This document shows, in pieces, positions 51,264 through 59,874 of a stretch of DNA of 64,000 nucleotides. The translations under genes were made by a program, and so were the position numbers. Every line of letters begins with the position of its first letter. Positions within the stretch are counted from its first letter, which is position 1. Origin of the DNA: Flavobacteriaceae bacterium UBA3339 (lineage in GTDB: Bacteria; Bacteroidota; Bacteroidia; Flavobacteriales; Flavobacteriaceae); contig DERN01000003.1 in assembly GCA_002360925.1 (NCBI GenBank), forward strand, positions 257,175-321,174. Direction: 5' to 3'. The notes beneath the pieces were generated by a model. The model ran no database searches. It saw nothing but the letters and a program-made list of their open reading frames with translations, and was not told where the DNA came from.

Positions 51264-53771
51264 CTATTTTTTAGTCGTTTTCTTAGCTGTTGTTTTGGTT
51301 GCAGCTTTTCTAGCTGGAGTTTTCTTTTTAGGAGCTTTTTCTTCGATGATTTTCTTAACCTCATCTAACGTTAAAGCCGCAACGTCAACATCTTTACTCA
51401 ATTCAATTTTTACTTTTCCTTGAATGATATTCGATCTGCCCCAACGCGCCTTTTCAACACGAATTCCCTCTTCTTTCCAATCGTGAATTACTTTATCGAT
51501 TTCTTTTTGAAGTTTATCCTGAATCAATTCATTAATATCCGCTTGAGATAATTGATCGAAATTATACTTTTTGTTTACATTAATAAACATTCCGTTCCAT
51601 TTAATAAACGGACCAAAACGACCAACACCTTTTTGAACAGGTAGTTCTTCATACATTCCGATTGGTGCATCGGCAGCAGCTTTTTCTTTAATCAATTCAA
51701 CCGCTCGTTCAAACGTAACATCCAAAGGATCCTCGCCTTTTGCCAACGAAATAAAACTAGAACCAAACTTTACATAAGGTCCAAAACGACCGTTATTTAC
51801 TTCTACTTCTTCGTTATTAAAAGTTCCTAAAGATTTTGGCAGAAGGAATAACCCTAAAGCTTCATCTAATGTTATCGTTCCAATATTTTGATCGGCACGT
51901 AAACTTGCAAACACCTTTTCTTCGTCTTCTTGTTCACCAATTTGAGCCATTGGACCAAATTTCCCTAAACGAACCGAAACTTGCTTTCCTGTTTTGGGAT
52001 CTTTTCCTAGAATACGTTCGCCCGATTCTCTTTCAGCATTCTTTTCAACATCTTTTACAGTTGGATGGAAATGCGAATAGAAATCGTTCATCATTTGCGT
52101 CCAACTTTCGTTTCCGGCTGCAATGGCATCAAAATCTTCTTCAACTTTTGCCGTAAAATGATAATCTAATATGGTTTCAAAATTCTTTACTAAGAAATCG
52201 GTTACGATAATTCCGATATCTGTCGGGATTAATTTTCCTTTATCCGAACCTACTTTTTCTATTAATAATTGCGTTTGAATTGCATTATTAACCAATTGCA
52301 ATACATTATAATTACGTTCGGTTCCTTCCATCGTACCTTTTTCAACATAATTTCGAGCAATAATGGTAGAAATAGTTGGTGCGTAAGTTGATGGACGACC
52401 AATTCCTAATTCTTCTAATTTTTTAACTAAAGAAGCTTCGGTATATCGCGCAGCAGGTTTTGTAAAACGTTCGGTTGCTTGTAACGAAAGATTATTCAAT
52501 TTCTCGTTGATTTTCATTGCCGGCAACATTCCTTCTTGTTCTTCGTCTTCGTCATCGTGCCCTTCTAAATACACTTTTAAGAATCCTTCGAACATTAAGA
52601 CTTCGCCTGTTGCTGTAAAATATTTATCATGCGTATCCGCCTGAATCGTCACGTTTGTACGTTCTAATTGTGCATCGCTCATTTGCGAAGCCAATGTACG
52701 TTTCCAAATTAAATCGTATAATCTTGCCTGATCACGATCGATCGTTACAGAATGTTTCGACATATCTGTCGGACGAATTGCTTCGTGCGCTTCTTGAGCT
52801 CCTTTTGCTTTGGTCGAAAAATTGCGAGGTTTACTAAATTCTTTTCCATACGAACTGATGATTTCCGCTTCGGCTGCTTTAATGGCATCTTGCGATAAAT
52901 TCACACTATCGGTTCTCATATACGTAATCAATCCGCTTTCGTAAAGACGTTGCGCCAACATCATGGTTTGACCAACAGAAAAATACAACTTACGAGAAGC
53001 TTCCTGTTGTAAAGTTGATGTAGTAAATGGCGGCGCCGGAGATTTTTTAGCTGGCTTAGTTTCTAAATCACTTACATGAAACTTCGCTCCGATATTTTGT
53101 TTTAAGAACGCTTCAGCAGCTTCTTTTGTTTGAATATTCTTCGGCAATTTAGCTTTAAAAGACTTTCCTTTTTCGGTTTCGAATACAGCTGTAATAGAAT
53201 AAGAACTTTCGGAACGGAATCCTTGAATTTCTTTTTCGCGCTCTACAATTAAACGAACCGCGACCGATTGCACACGACCTGCCGATAAGCCTGCACGAAC
53301 TTTTTTCCATAAAACCGGAGAAAGTTCGTAACCTACCAAACGATCTAACACACGGCGCGCTTGCTGTGCATTTACTAAATTGTAATCTATTTTACGAGGG
53401 TTTTCGATCGCTTTCTGAATTGCCGTTTTGGTAATTTCATGAAAAACAATTCGTTTTGTATTCTCATCTTTCAATCCTAAAGTTTCCGCAAGATGCCATG
53501 CAATAGCTTCTCCTTCGCGATCTTCATCGGATGCTAACCAAACCGTTTCGGCTTTCTTTGCTAGATCTTTTAATTTTTTTACAACTGCTTTTTTATCTGC
53601 CGAAACTTCATATTTCGGCTGGAAATTATTTTCAACATCAATTGCCATTTCTTTCGAGGGCAAATCAACGATATGTCCAAAACTTGATTCTACTTGATAA
53701 TCTTTCCCAAGAAATTTTTCGATTGTTTTTGCCTTTGCAGGTGACTCAACAATTACTAAATTCTTTGCCAT
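51264..53771 (-). CDS. topA: DNA topoisomerase I
   Basis: TopA relaxes negative supercoils by cutting one strand through a tyrosine. The 835-residue product has a TOPRIM domain (NLVIVESPAKAKTIEKFLG, ASDEDREGEAIAWH), the catalytic block GLITYMRTDSVNLS, C-terminal topoisomerase repeats (GRFGPYVKFG, GRFGPFIKWNG) and a lysine/alanine-rich tail (KKTPARKAATKTTAKKTTKK) that probably contacts DNA. Frames extend upstream to 53837, but a TATTTTTG promoter box at 53791-53798 lies inside that extension, and MAKNLVIVESPAKA at 53771 is the family start; MANMAKN at 53780 is possible. Confidence 0.97.
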   Translation of the reverse strand: MAKNLVIVESPAKAKTIEKFLGKDYQVESSFGHIVDLPSKEMAIDVENNFQPKYEVSADKKAVVKKLKDLAKKAETVWLASDEDREGEAIAWHLAETLGLKDENTKRIVFHEITKTAIQKAIENPRKIDYNLVNAQQARRVLDRLVGYELSPVLWKKVRAGLSAGRVQSVAVRLIVEREKEIQGFRSESSYSITAVFETEKGKSFKAKLPKNIQTKEAAEAFLKQNIGAKFHVSDLETKPAKKSPAPPFTTSTLQQEASRKLYFSVGQTMMLAQRLYESGLITYMRTDSVNLSQDAIKAAEAEIISSYGKEFSKPRNFSTKAKGAQEAHEAIRPTDMSKHSVTIDRDQARLYDLIWKRTLASQMSDAQLERTNVTIQADTHDKYFTATGEVLMFEGFLKVYLEGHDDEDEEQEGMLPAMKINEKLNNLSLQATERFTKPAARYTEASLVKKLEELGIGRPSTYAPTISTIIARNYVEKGTMEGTERNYNVLQLVNNAIQTQLLIEKVGSDKGKLIPTDIGIIVTDFLVKNFETILDYHFTAKVEEDFDAIAAGNESWTQMMNDFYSHFHPTVKDVEKNAERESGERILGKDPKTGKQVSVRLGKFGPMAQIGEQEDEEKVFASLRADQNIGTITLDEALGLFLLPKSLGTFNNEEVEVNNGRFGPYVKFGSSFISLAKGEDPLDVTFERAVELIKEKAAADAPIGMYEELPVQKGVGRFGPFIKWNGMFINVNKKYNFDQLSQADINELIQDKLQKEIDKVIHDWKEEGIRVEKARWGRSNIIQGKVKIELSKDVDVAALTLDEVKKIIEEKAPKKKTPARKAATKTTAKKTTKK

Positions 53772-53790
53772 ATTTGCCATTTTTACTGAG

Positions 53791-53798
53791 CAAAAATA
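53791..53798 (-). promoter_or_regulatory. promoter -7 box of topA (TATTTTTG)
   Basis: Exact TAnnTTTG match on minus, 10 to 19 bases upstream of the two likely start codons. It decides against the longer start at 53837. Confidence 0.55.
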
Positions 53799-53870
53799 TA
53801 GGATTTTTTTATAATTCGCATTAACTCTTCCAAACATCCTTTATTTTTAGTCGTAAAACGCTCTGCCTTT

Positions 53871-54776
53871 TTATGTTTTTGAAGGTTTGTAAAGTGTAAT
53901 TGCTTTTTGAAGTTGTTCGTTCATTCTTTCTACTAGAAACAAAGGTTCTACAACGCGAACCGATGAAGAAAGATATAGCAATTCTAAAACAAAATCGTAC
54001 GTAATATGAACGTTTAAAAAAACATGAAATTTATTTTTATTTATTTTTTTGATTCGTTGCGATGAATGCAAAGGCAAACTTTCTAGATAATAAACTTGAT
54101 TTTCATCGGCTGTTTCTAAAACAACTTGCGTTTCGGAAGATAATTGTTTTCGATCAACTCCTATAAAGTCATTAAAATACGATGCTATTTCTATTGGTTC
54201 AATTTTAAAAACATCAGTAGTAGTACTTAAAGCGGTAATTCGGTCAAAAGCGAAGGATTTAATTTCACTATCATTTTCATCAACAGCGATTAAATACCAG
54301 CGCGAACGCGATTCTTTGATTGCTAAAGGATATACAAATCGGAACTTTTCTTTCTCTTCGCCATATTTCTTGTAATTCATCTTCATTTTATAGTTCCCAG
54401 AAATCGCTTCTAAAACTTCTTCAAAACGTTCGCTTCCTGTTTGTGTTTTTCGGGAATCTAATAAAATTGCTTTTCTATTTTCGTTACTTAAAAAATCGGC
54501 AAGTTCAATCGATTCGAACATTCTGTTATTCGAAACATCATGATCTTCTTTTACGATTTCATATTTATTAATGGAACGATTAAATTTTATTTCGATCGAA
54601 AAAACCGATTCAATCGTTTTTAAATCGCGTTGAAACGTTCGCAGACTGTACCCCGAAAACTCCTCAATACTATTTTGCAACTTAAAAAAGACTTCATTGT
54701 AATTTAAAGGTTTTACTTTTAAATAATTAATGATTTTAACCTGGCGTTTCACAAAATTTTGATTCGATCTACTCAT
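53871..54776 (-). CDS. WYL-domain transcriptional regulator
   Basis: The 301-residue protein has an N-terminal winged helix region (about 5-75, VKRQVKIINYLKVKPLNYNEV and SLRTFQRDLKTIESVF) and a WYL domain (about 125-215) with the naming residues at 160-162 in RSRWYLIAVDE, plus KSFAFDRI, followed by a WCX-type C-terminal region (about 215-300). WYL proteins are ligand-responsive regulators, some binding single-stranded nucleic acids and several controlling defence loci. It follows the SLOG gene by 18 bases, so it is cotranscribed with it and probably regulates it. Two similar imperfect palindromes upstream of the pair (55387-55432) are candidate binding sites. Confidence 0.9.
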   Translation of the reverse strand: MSRSNQNFVKRQVKIINYLKVKPLNYNEVFFKLQNSIEEFSGYSLRTFQRDLKTIESVFSIEIKFNRSINKYEIVKEDHDVSNNRMFESIELADFLSNENRKAILLDSRKTQTGSERFEEVLEAISGNYKMKMNYKKYGEEKEKFRFVYPLAIKESRSRWYLIAVDENDSEIKSFAFDRITALSTTTDVFKIEPIEIASYFNDFIGVDRKQLSSETQVVLETADENQVYYLESLPLHSSQRIKKINKNKFHVFLNVHITYDFVLELLYLSSSVRVVEPLFLVERMNEQLQKAITLYKPSKT

Positions 54777-54794
54777 ATAAATATCGTGCTGATT

Positions 54795-55349
54795 TTATTT
54801 AAAACTATTTTCGAATAAAGCTTCTATTGCCTGAATACCAAATAAATTAATTTTTCTTGTTCCGATTCCGGCAAAATGCTGTGTTGTAATCTTTGGAAGT
54901 TCGCAAACTACAAAACGTTTTAATTGATTGTTCCATTTAAACCATTCTTCATTTTTTTGATCAAAAACATAAATTTCGCGTTCGGCATTTATTGCCATTT
55001 GAATCGTCCATCCAGTTCCGCCTTTTACTCTGCATAAACTTCCCGATTCGTCTTTTTCTAGAAAACCTACAGCAAAAACTTGTTTTGATTTCTTTATCTG
55101 AAAATAATTACGTGCCAATAAATTTACATACGGTTTATAATGAAATCGCTTTAATTGATTCGAAATTTTCTGTAATTGTGCTGCTCCTTCATTAAATTCT
55201 TCGGCGGTTAATTCATGTTTAAAAGAATGAGAATGAAAAGATGTTTTATAACTATAATGAACTACATCACATTGATTTTGCAACGCATATTGCGCAAAAT
55301 AAACATCGGCACCTTCTGCTCCACCGCTATGACAAATTCTTCTTTCCAT
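54795..55349 (-). CDS. predicted SLOG-superfamily nucleotide-binding protein
   Basis: The 184-residue protein has the Rossmann-like SLOG (SMF/DprA-LOG) pattern: a phosphate-binding loop CHSGGAEGADVYFAQYA (GGAEGAD at 9-15), a middle NLLARNYFQIKKSKQVFAVG, and a second glycine motif VKGGTGWTIQMAI (110-114). SLOG proteins bind nucleotides or nucleotide-derived signals; some are LOG phosphoribohydrolases and others sensors or effectors in defence systems. No membrane segment or effector domain is attached, and I cannot name a specific function. It leads a two-gene operon with a WYL regulator and diverges from miaB. Confidence 0.7.
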   Translation of the reverse strand: MERRICHSGGAEGADVYFAQYALQNQCDVVHYSYKTSFHSHSFKHELTAEEFNEGAAQLQKISNQLKRFHYKPYVNLLARNYFQIKKSKQVFAVGFLEKDESGSLCRVKGGTGWTIQMAINAEREIYVFDQKNEEWFKWNNQLKRFVVCELPKITTQHFAGIGTRKINLFGIQAIEALFENSFK

Positions 55350-55371
55350 TTTAATCGCTTCATTATCATTA

Positions 55372-55379
55372 CAAAAATA
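55372..55379 (-). promoter_or_regulatory. promoter -7 box of the SLOG-WYL operon (TATTTTTG)
   Basis: Exact TAnnTTTG match on minus, 22 bases upstream of the SLOG start codon. The nearer palindrome covers the region just upstream of this box. Confidence 0.5.
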
Positions 55380-55386
55380 GCAAAGA

Positions 55387-55432
55387 AAATGACGTAAAAT
55401 GTCGTTTCATAAAATAATGACAAGATGTCATT
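55387..55432. promoter_or_regulatory. pair of similar imperfect palindromes, candidate operators
   Basis: Two sites share half-sites AATGAC and GTCRTT. The first (55388-55406) is AATGAC, 7-base spacer, GTCGTT; the second (55416-55432) is AATGAC, 5-base spacer, GTCATT, perfect in its arms. They lie 28 bases apart between the divergent -7 boxes of SLOG-WYL (55372-55379) and miaB (55449-55456), covering the expected -33 area of the first promoter and lying upstream of the second. Confidence 0.5.
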
Positions 55433-55448
55433 TTTCGATTATTAGTAT

Positions 55449-55456
55449 TATCTTTG
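55449..55456 (+). promoter_or_regulatory. promoter -7 box of miaB (TATCTTTG)
   Basis: Exact TAnnTTTG match on plus; likely starts at 55476 or 55485 are downstream, a TTG at 55461 is not. Confidence 0.5.
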
Positions 55457-55484
55457 CCTATTGATTAGCACGTTAATGCGATTT

Positions 55485-56930
55485 ATGGAAAAGGTAATTG
55501 AAGAAAATAAACAAGGTACCAGTTTGGTGCTAGAGCCCCAAAAAAACAACACTAAAAAGTTATTTATTGAAAGTTACGGATGTCAGATGAATTTCTCTGA
55601 CAGCGAAATCGTGGCTTCTATTTTATCAGATCAAGGATATAATACCACGCAAAATTTAGAAGAAGCCGATTTGGTTTTGGTAAACACATGTTCTATTCGC
55701 GATAAAGCAGAGCAAACCGTTCGTAAACGTTTAGAAAAATACAATGCCATTAAAAAAATAAATCCTTCGATGAAAGTTGGTGTTTTAGGCTGTATGGCAG
55801 AACGTTTAAAAAGCAAGTTTCTGGAAGAAGAAAAAATTGTAGACATGGTTGTTGGACCAGATGCTTACAAAGATATTCCGAACTTGTTAAAAGAAGTTGG
55901 TGAAGGTCGCGATGCTATCAACGTAATTCTTTCAAAAGAAGAAACGTATGGCGATATTTCTCCGGTTCGTTTAAACAGTAACGGCGTTACCGCTTTTGTT
56001 TCGATTACACGCGGATGCGACAACATGTGTACTTTTTGCGTAGTTCCGTTTACACGCGGGCGCGAGCGTTCTCGTGATCCACAAAGCATTATTTCCGAAA
56101 TTAAAGACCTTTCCGAAAAAGGCTTTAAAGAAGTAACACTTTTAGGACAAAACGTAGATTCGTATTTATGGTACGGCGGCGGCTTAAAGAAAGATTTCGA
56201 AAAAGCAACCGAAATGCAAAAAGCAACTGCTGTAGATTTCGCTCAGCTTTTAGATACTTGCGCCACGTTATTTCCAAAAATGCGTTTCCGTTTTTCAACG
56301 TCGAATCCGCAAGATATGCACGATGAAGTAATTCACGTAATGGCAAAACATCACAACATTTGTAAATACATTCACTTACCGGTTCAATCTGGTTCTACAC
56401 GTATTTTACAGGAAATGAACCGCCAGCACACTCGCGAAGAATATATGGATTTGGTGGATCGCATTTATAAAATCATTCCTGAAATTTCATTATCGCAAGA
56501 TATGATTACTGGATTTCCGACAGAAACCGAAGAAGATCATAAAGATACGCTTTCGTTAATGGAACATGTAAATTATGATTTCGGATATATGTTTGCATAT
56601 TCAGAACGTCCAGGAACAATGGCAGCACGTAAAATGGAAGATGATGTTCCGGAAGAAGTTAAAAAACGTCGTTTACAAGAAATTGTAGATCTACAACAAA
56701 AAATAAGTTTAGTTCGCACACAACGTTTCGTAAATCAAACAGTTGAAGTATTGATCGAAAAAGCTTCAAAAAGATCCGAAGATTATTGGTCTGGACGAAA
56801 TTCACAAAACACAACCGTTGTTTTCCCTAAAGGAGATTATAAAGTTGGTGATTTTGTTCTGGTAAAAGTAACCGATTGTACTTCGGCAACTTTAATCGGA
56901 GAAGCTGTAGGATTCAGTGAAATGCAATAA
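55485..56930 (+). CDS. miaB: tRNA-2-methylthio-N6-dimethylallyladenosine synthase
   Basis: MiaB is a radical-SAM methylthiotransferase that modifies A37 of tRNAs reading UNN codons. The 481-residue product has an N-terminal MTTase domain (FIESYGCQMNFSDSE with cluster-binding cysteines), the radical-SAM site RGCDNMCTFCVVPFTRG (CxxxCxxC), and a C-terminal TRAM domain (about 415-478). The frame opens upstream to 55461, but the region between holds the promoter; ATG 55476 (MRFMEKV) and 55485 (MEKVIEENK) are both possible. Key residues are intact. Confidence 0.96.
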   Translation: MEKVIEENKQGTSLVLEPQKNNTKKLFIESYGCQMNFSDSEIVASILSDQGYNTTQNLEEADLVLVNTCSIRDKAEQTVRKRLEKYNAIKKINPSMKVGVLGCMAERLKSKFLEEEKIVDMVVGPDAYKDIPNLLKEVGEGRDAINVILSKEETYGDISPVRLNSNGVTAFVSITRGCDNMCTFCVVPFTRGRERSRDPQSIISEIKDLSEKGFKEVTLLGQNVDSYLWYGGGLKKDFEKATEMQKATAVDFAQLLDTCATLFPKMRFRFSTSNPQDMHDEVIHVMAKHHNICKYIHLPVQSGSTRILQEMNRQHTREEYMDLVDRIYKIIPEISLSQDMITGFPTETEEDHKDTLSLMEHVNYDFGYMFAYSERPGTMAARKMEDDVPEEVKKRRLQEIVDLQQKISLVRTQRFVNQTVEVLIEKASKRSEDYWSGRNSQNTTVVFPKGDYKVGDFVLVKVTDCTSATLIGEAVGFSEMQ

Positions 56931-57130
56931 TTCGATCGATTATTTTACTTGTTTTATAAAGAATTTGTCTTTTTAAAATGAAATGAATGACACGAACGAA
57001 AACGAACTGACGAAGCAATCTTTTTGAATCATCAAGTTAGACTCTTCGTCTTAAATATCAAGACTTAAATTTATTTTCAATTCGAAACTAAGTATTTTAA
57101 ACTTGAAACAAAAAAACCTGAAACATTAAA

Positions 57131-58405
57131 ATGGAAAACGTACAAGCTGTAAAACAACGATTCGAAATAATTGGCAACGACCCGAAATTAAACCGTGCTA
57201 TCGAGAAAGCAATTCAGGTGGCACCAACAGATATTTCGGTTTTAGTTACCGGAGAAAGCGGTGTGGGTAAAGAAAGTATTCCTAAAATAATTCACGCACT
57301 TTCGCACCGAAAACACGGAAAATATATTGCAGTAAACTGTGGAGCAATTCCCGAAGGAACAATTGATTCTGAACTTTTCGGACACGAAAAAGGAGCTTTT
57401 ACAGGCGCTGTAAATACGCGCGAAGGTTATTTTGAAGTTGCAAGTGGCGGTACCATTTTTTTAGACGAAGTAGGCGAATTACCTTTAACTACACAAGTTC
57501 GTTTATTGCGTGTTTTAGAAAACGGAGAATTTATTAAAGTAGGTTCTTCTAAAGTTCAAAAAACCGACGTTCGCATTGTGGCTGCAACAAATGTAAAAAT
57601 GTTTGAAGCGATTGAGAAAGGAAAATTCCGCGAAGATTTGTATTATCGTTTAAGCACGGTCGAAATAAATCTTCCGCCTTTACGCGAACGCGGCGAAGAT
57701 ATCCATTTACTTTTCAGAAAATTTTCGGCAGATTTTGCCACAAAATACAAAATGCCGCCTATTCGTTTAGACGAACAAGCAGTTAATTATTTAAAACAAT
57801 ATCGCTGGGACGGAAACATTCGTCAATTGCGAAATATTGCTGAACAAATTTCGGTTATCGAAACCAAACGCGATATTGATTTAGTAACCATTCAAACGTA
57901 TCTTCCAAATCGAAATGCGCAACTTCCTTCGCTCGTAAATACAAGTAAAAGCGAGAGTGATTTTAGCAACGAACGTGAAATTTTATATAAAGTTTTGTTC
58001 GATATGAAAAACGATTTAAACGATCTTAAAAAACTGACATTAGAATTGATGAAAAACGGAAATTCGAGTCAGGTTCAAGAAGTAAATCAATCGTTAATTC
58101 AGAAAATTTACGGTCAAAACGAAGAATTCCATCAAAATGCATCTACAAACAGAGCAATTCCTCTAAGCGAAAAACCGTCACAAATTGTGAATCCACATTT
58201 AGATGAAGACGAAGATGACAACGACGAAAATTATTTAATTGCTGAAACAATTGACGATGAAGAAACGTTGAAATTGGAAGACAGAGAAATTCAATTAATT
58301 AAAAAAGCATTAGAACGCAACAACGGAAAACGCAAAGCAGCAGCTGATGAATTGGGAATTTCGGAACGAACTTTATACAGAAAAATCAAACAATATGATT
58401 TATAA
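57131..58405 (+). CDS. sigma-54-dependent transcriptional activator
   Basis: The 424-residue AAA+ activator has Walker A GESGVGKE, the sigma-54-contacting GAFTGA loop (EKGAFTGAV), Walker B GGTIFLDEVGE, an R-finger region, and a C-terminal Fis-type helix-turn-helix (about 380-424, KRKAAADELGISERTLYRKIKQ). It has no receiver or sensor domain before the AAA+ core (which starts near residue 12), and an acidic, low-complexity linker (about 350-375, DEDEDDNDEN) lies before the HTH. The gene overlaps lptE by 11 bases; this order, then TPR protein and secG, looks like one operon for envelope assembly. The upstream 200 bases show no clear promoter. Confidence 0.93.
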   Translation: MENVQAVKQRFEIIGNDPKLNRAIEKAIQVAPTDISVLVTGESGVGKESIPKIIHALSHRKHGKYIAVNCGAIPEGTIDSELFGHEKGAFTGAVNTREGYFEVASGGTIFLDEVGELPLTTQVRLLRVLENGEFIKVGSSKVQKTDVRIVAATNVKMFEAIEKGKFREDLYYRLSTVEINLPPLRERGEDIHLLFRKFSADFATKYKMPPIRLDEQAVNYLKQYRWDGNIRQLRNIAEQISVIETKRDIDLVTIQTYLPNRNAQLPSLVNTSKSESDFSNEREILYKVLFDMKNDLNDLKKLTLELMKNGNSSQVQEVNQSLIQKIYGQNEEFHQNASTNRAIPLSEKPSQIVNPHLDEDEDDNDENYLIAETIDDEETLKLEDREIQLIKKALERNNGKRKAAADELGISERTLYRKIKQYDL

Positions 58406-58916
58406 AATAGTAAAAAAATCGTCTATTTTTATGTTATTGGTAAGCATTTGTACTCTTTTTAATAGTTGTGGAGCTTACAATTTTACAGGAACAGGGAAAA
58501 TTGATGCCGAAACATTTCAGGTAAATTATTTTTTAAACAATGCTGATTTAGTAGAACCCGGAATTGAGCGAACATTTACAAATGCTTTACAAAATTTAAT
58601 TCAAGGGCAAACCAGTTTAAGTTTAACCACTTCGAATGCTGATTTGGTTTACGAAGGTGAAATTTCGGAATATCGTATTTCGCCTATGACAGCAACTGCC
58701 GAACAAACTGCTGCGCAAAACCGTTTGTATATTTCGGTAAGAGTTAGTTTTACGAACAGAAAAAATCCGGATGATGATTTCGAAAAAACGTTCTCGCATT
58801 TCTATGATTATCCAGCAAACGATCAATTAATTGGCGGAAAATTATCGACTGCTTTAGACGAAATTTACGAACGCATCACACAAGATGTTTTTAACGCTTC
58901 ATTAGCTAAATGGTAG
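58395..58916 (+). CDS. lptE: LPS assembly lipoprotein LptE-like
   Basis: The 173-residue protein has a lipobox (LFNSC, cysteine C25) and an LptE-like domain (NFTGTGKIDAETFQVNYFLNNA, LVYEGEISEYRISPMTATAEQTAAQNRLYISVRVSF, and a C-terminal KLSTALDEIYERITQDVFNA helix). LptE plugs the LptD barrel that inserts lipopolysaccharide. The ATG at 58395 starts the signal peptide and overlaps the end of the regulator gene; a more upstream ATG at 58347 would lengthen the overlap. Sequence divergence in Bacteroidota means the symbol rests on family pattern and context. Confidence 0.85.
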   Translation: MIYKIVKKSSIFMLLVSICTLFNSCGAYNFTGTGKIDAETFQVNYFLNNADLVEPGIERTFTNALQNLIQGQTSLSLTTSNADLVYEGEISEYRISPMTATAEQTAAQNRLYISVRVSFTNRKNPDDDFEKTFSHFYDYPANDQLIGGKLSTALDEIYERITQDVFNASLAKW

Positions 58917-58919
58917 GTT

Positions 58920-59870
58920 ATGACAGCACAACAATACACACATTGGTTAAATAATCCGTATCAATTATCGGCAGAAGATTCTGAAACGCTTAAGAAAATT
59001 GTAGACGAATATCCGTATTTACAATCGGCTCGTGCTTTGTATTTAAAAACGTTAAATCAGCAGCGAAGCTTTTTGTACAACAACGAATTAAAGAAAACTG
59101 CAGCTTACACAACAGATCGCGACGTTTTGTTTGATTTTATTGTTTCGGAAGAATTTGTTACCTACAAACCTTTGCAGATTGAAGATATCAATGTTTTTGA
59201 CGAAGATTATCTTGAAATTAAAAAACCAGAACCAACGCTTGACGAAACGATCGAAAAACGCGTTTTAGAAACTTTGGTTTATATAGAAAATCCATCGAAA
59301 GAAACGGAATTAATTCAGAAAATAGATCAAATTTCGAAATCTAAATTAGAAGCCAAACTCAGTAAAGAAGAGCCAAAAATTCAACCAGAGGAAATTCAGC
59401 AATTAGAAGAGAAACTAGAAGTTGGAACTCCGTTAGATTTTTCTGATAAAGATAAATTTTCGTTCACAGAATGGTTAAAGCTGACTTCGACACAACCAAT
59501 AGATCGTTCGGAAGAAGTTGAAATCGAAGAAAAAGAAGATCTTTCTATTGAAGAAAACTCATTCAATTCAGACGAATTTGCAGATGAAAAACAAAAGAAA
59601 TTGGATTTAATTAATCGTTTTATCGAAACAAATCCAAAAATAATTCCAAGTAAAACAGCTATCGTTCCTTCCATAAATTTAGATCGAAACGAGGACGAAG
59701 AGCCGTTTTATATGACCGAAACGTTGGCGCGTATTTATTTGGAACAAAAAAAATATCAGAAAGCAATTCAAGCTTATGAAATTTTAATTTTGAAATATCC
59801 AGAAAAAAGTAGTTTATTTGCAAACCGAATTGCTGATATAAAAAAATTACAAGAATTTAATAATATTTAA
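58920..59870 (+). CDS. acidic protein with C-terminal TPR, unknown function
   Basis: The 316-residue protein has no signal peptide. The N-terminal part (about 1-75) is helical (YTHWLNNPYQLSAEDSETLKKIVDEYPYLQSARALYLKTL, given in two halves), the middle (about 100-240) is acidic and low in complexity, and a C-terminal TPR unit (about 270-312, ETLARIYLEQKKYQKAIQAYEIL) suggests a protein-binding role. I recall similar proteins between lptE and secG in other flavobacteria, but no function. It starts three bases after lptE and ends four bases before secG, so it is tightly coupled to both. Confidence 0.78.
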   Translation: MTAQQYTHWLNNPYQLSAEDSETLKKIVDEYPYLQSARALYLKTLNQQRSFLYNNELKKTAAYTTDRDVLFDFIVSEEFVTYKPLQIEDINVFDEDYLEIKKPEPTLDETIEKRVLETLVYIENPSKETELIQKIDQISKSKLEAKLSKEEPKIQPEEIQQLEEKLEVGTPLDFSDKDKFSFTEWLKLTSTQPIDRSEEVEIEEKEDLSIEENSFNSDEFADEKQKKLDLINRFIETNPKIIPSKTAIVPSINLDRNEDEEPFYMTETLARIYLEQKKYQKAIQAYEILILKYPEKSSLFANRIADIKKLQEFNNI

Positions 59871-59874
59871 TTCA

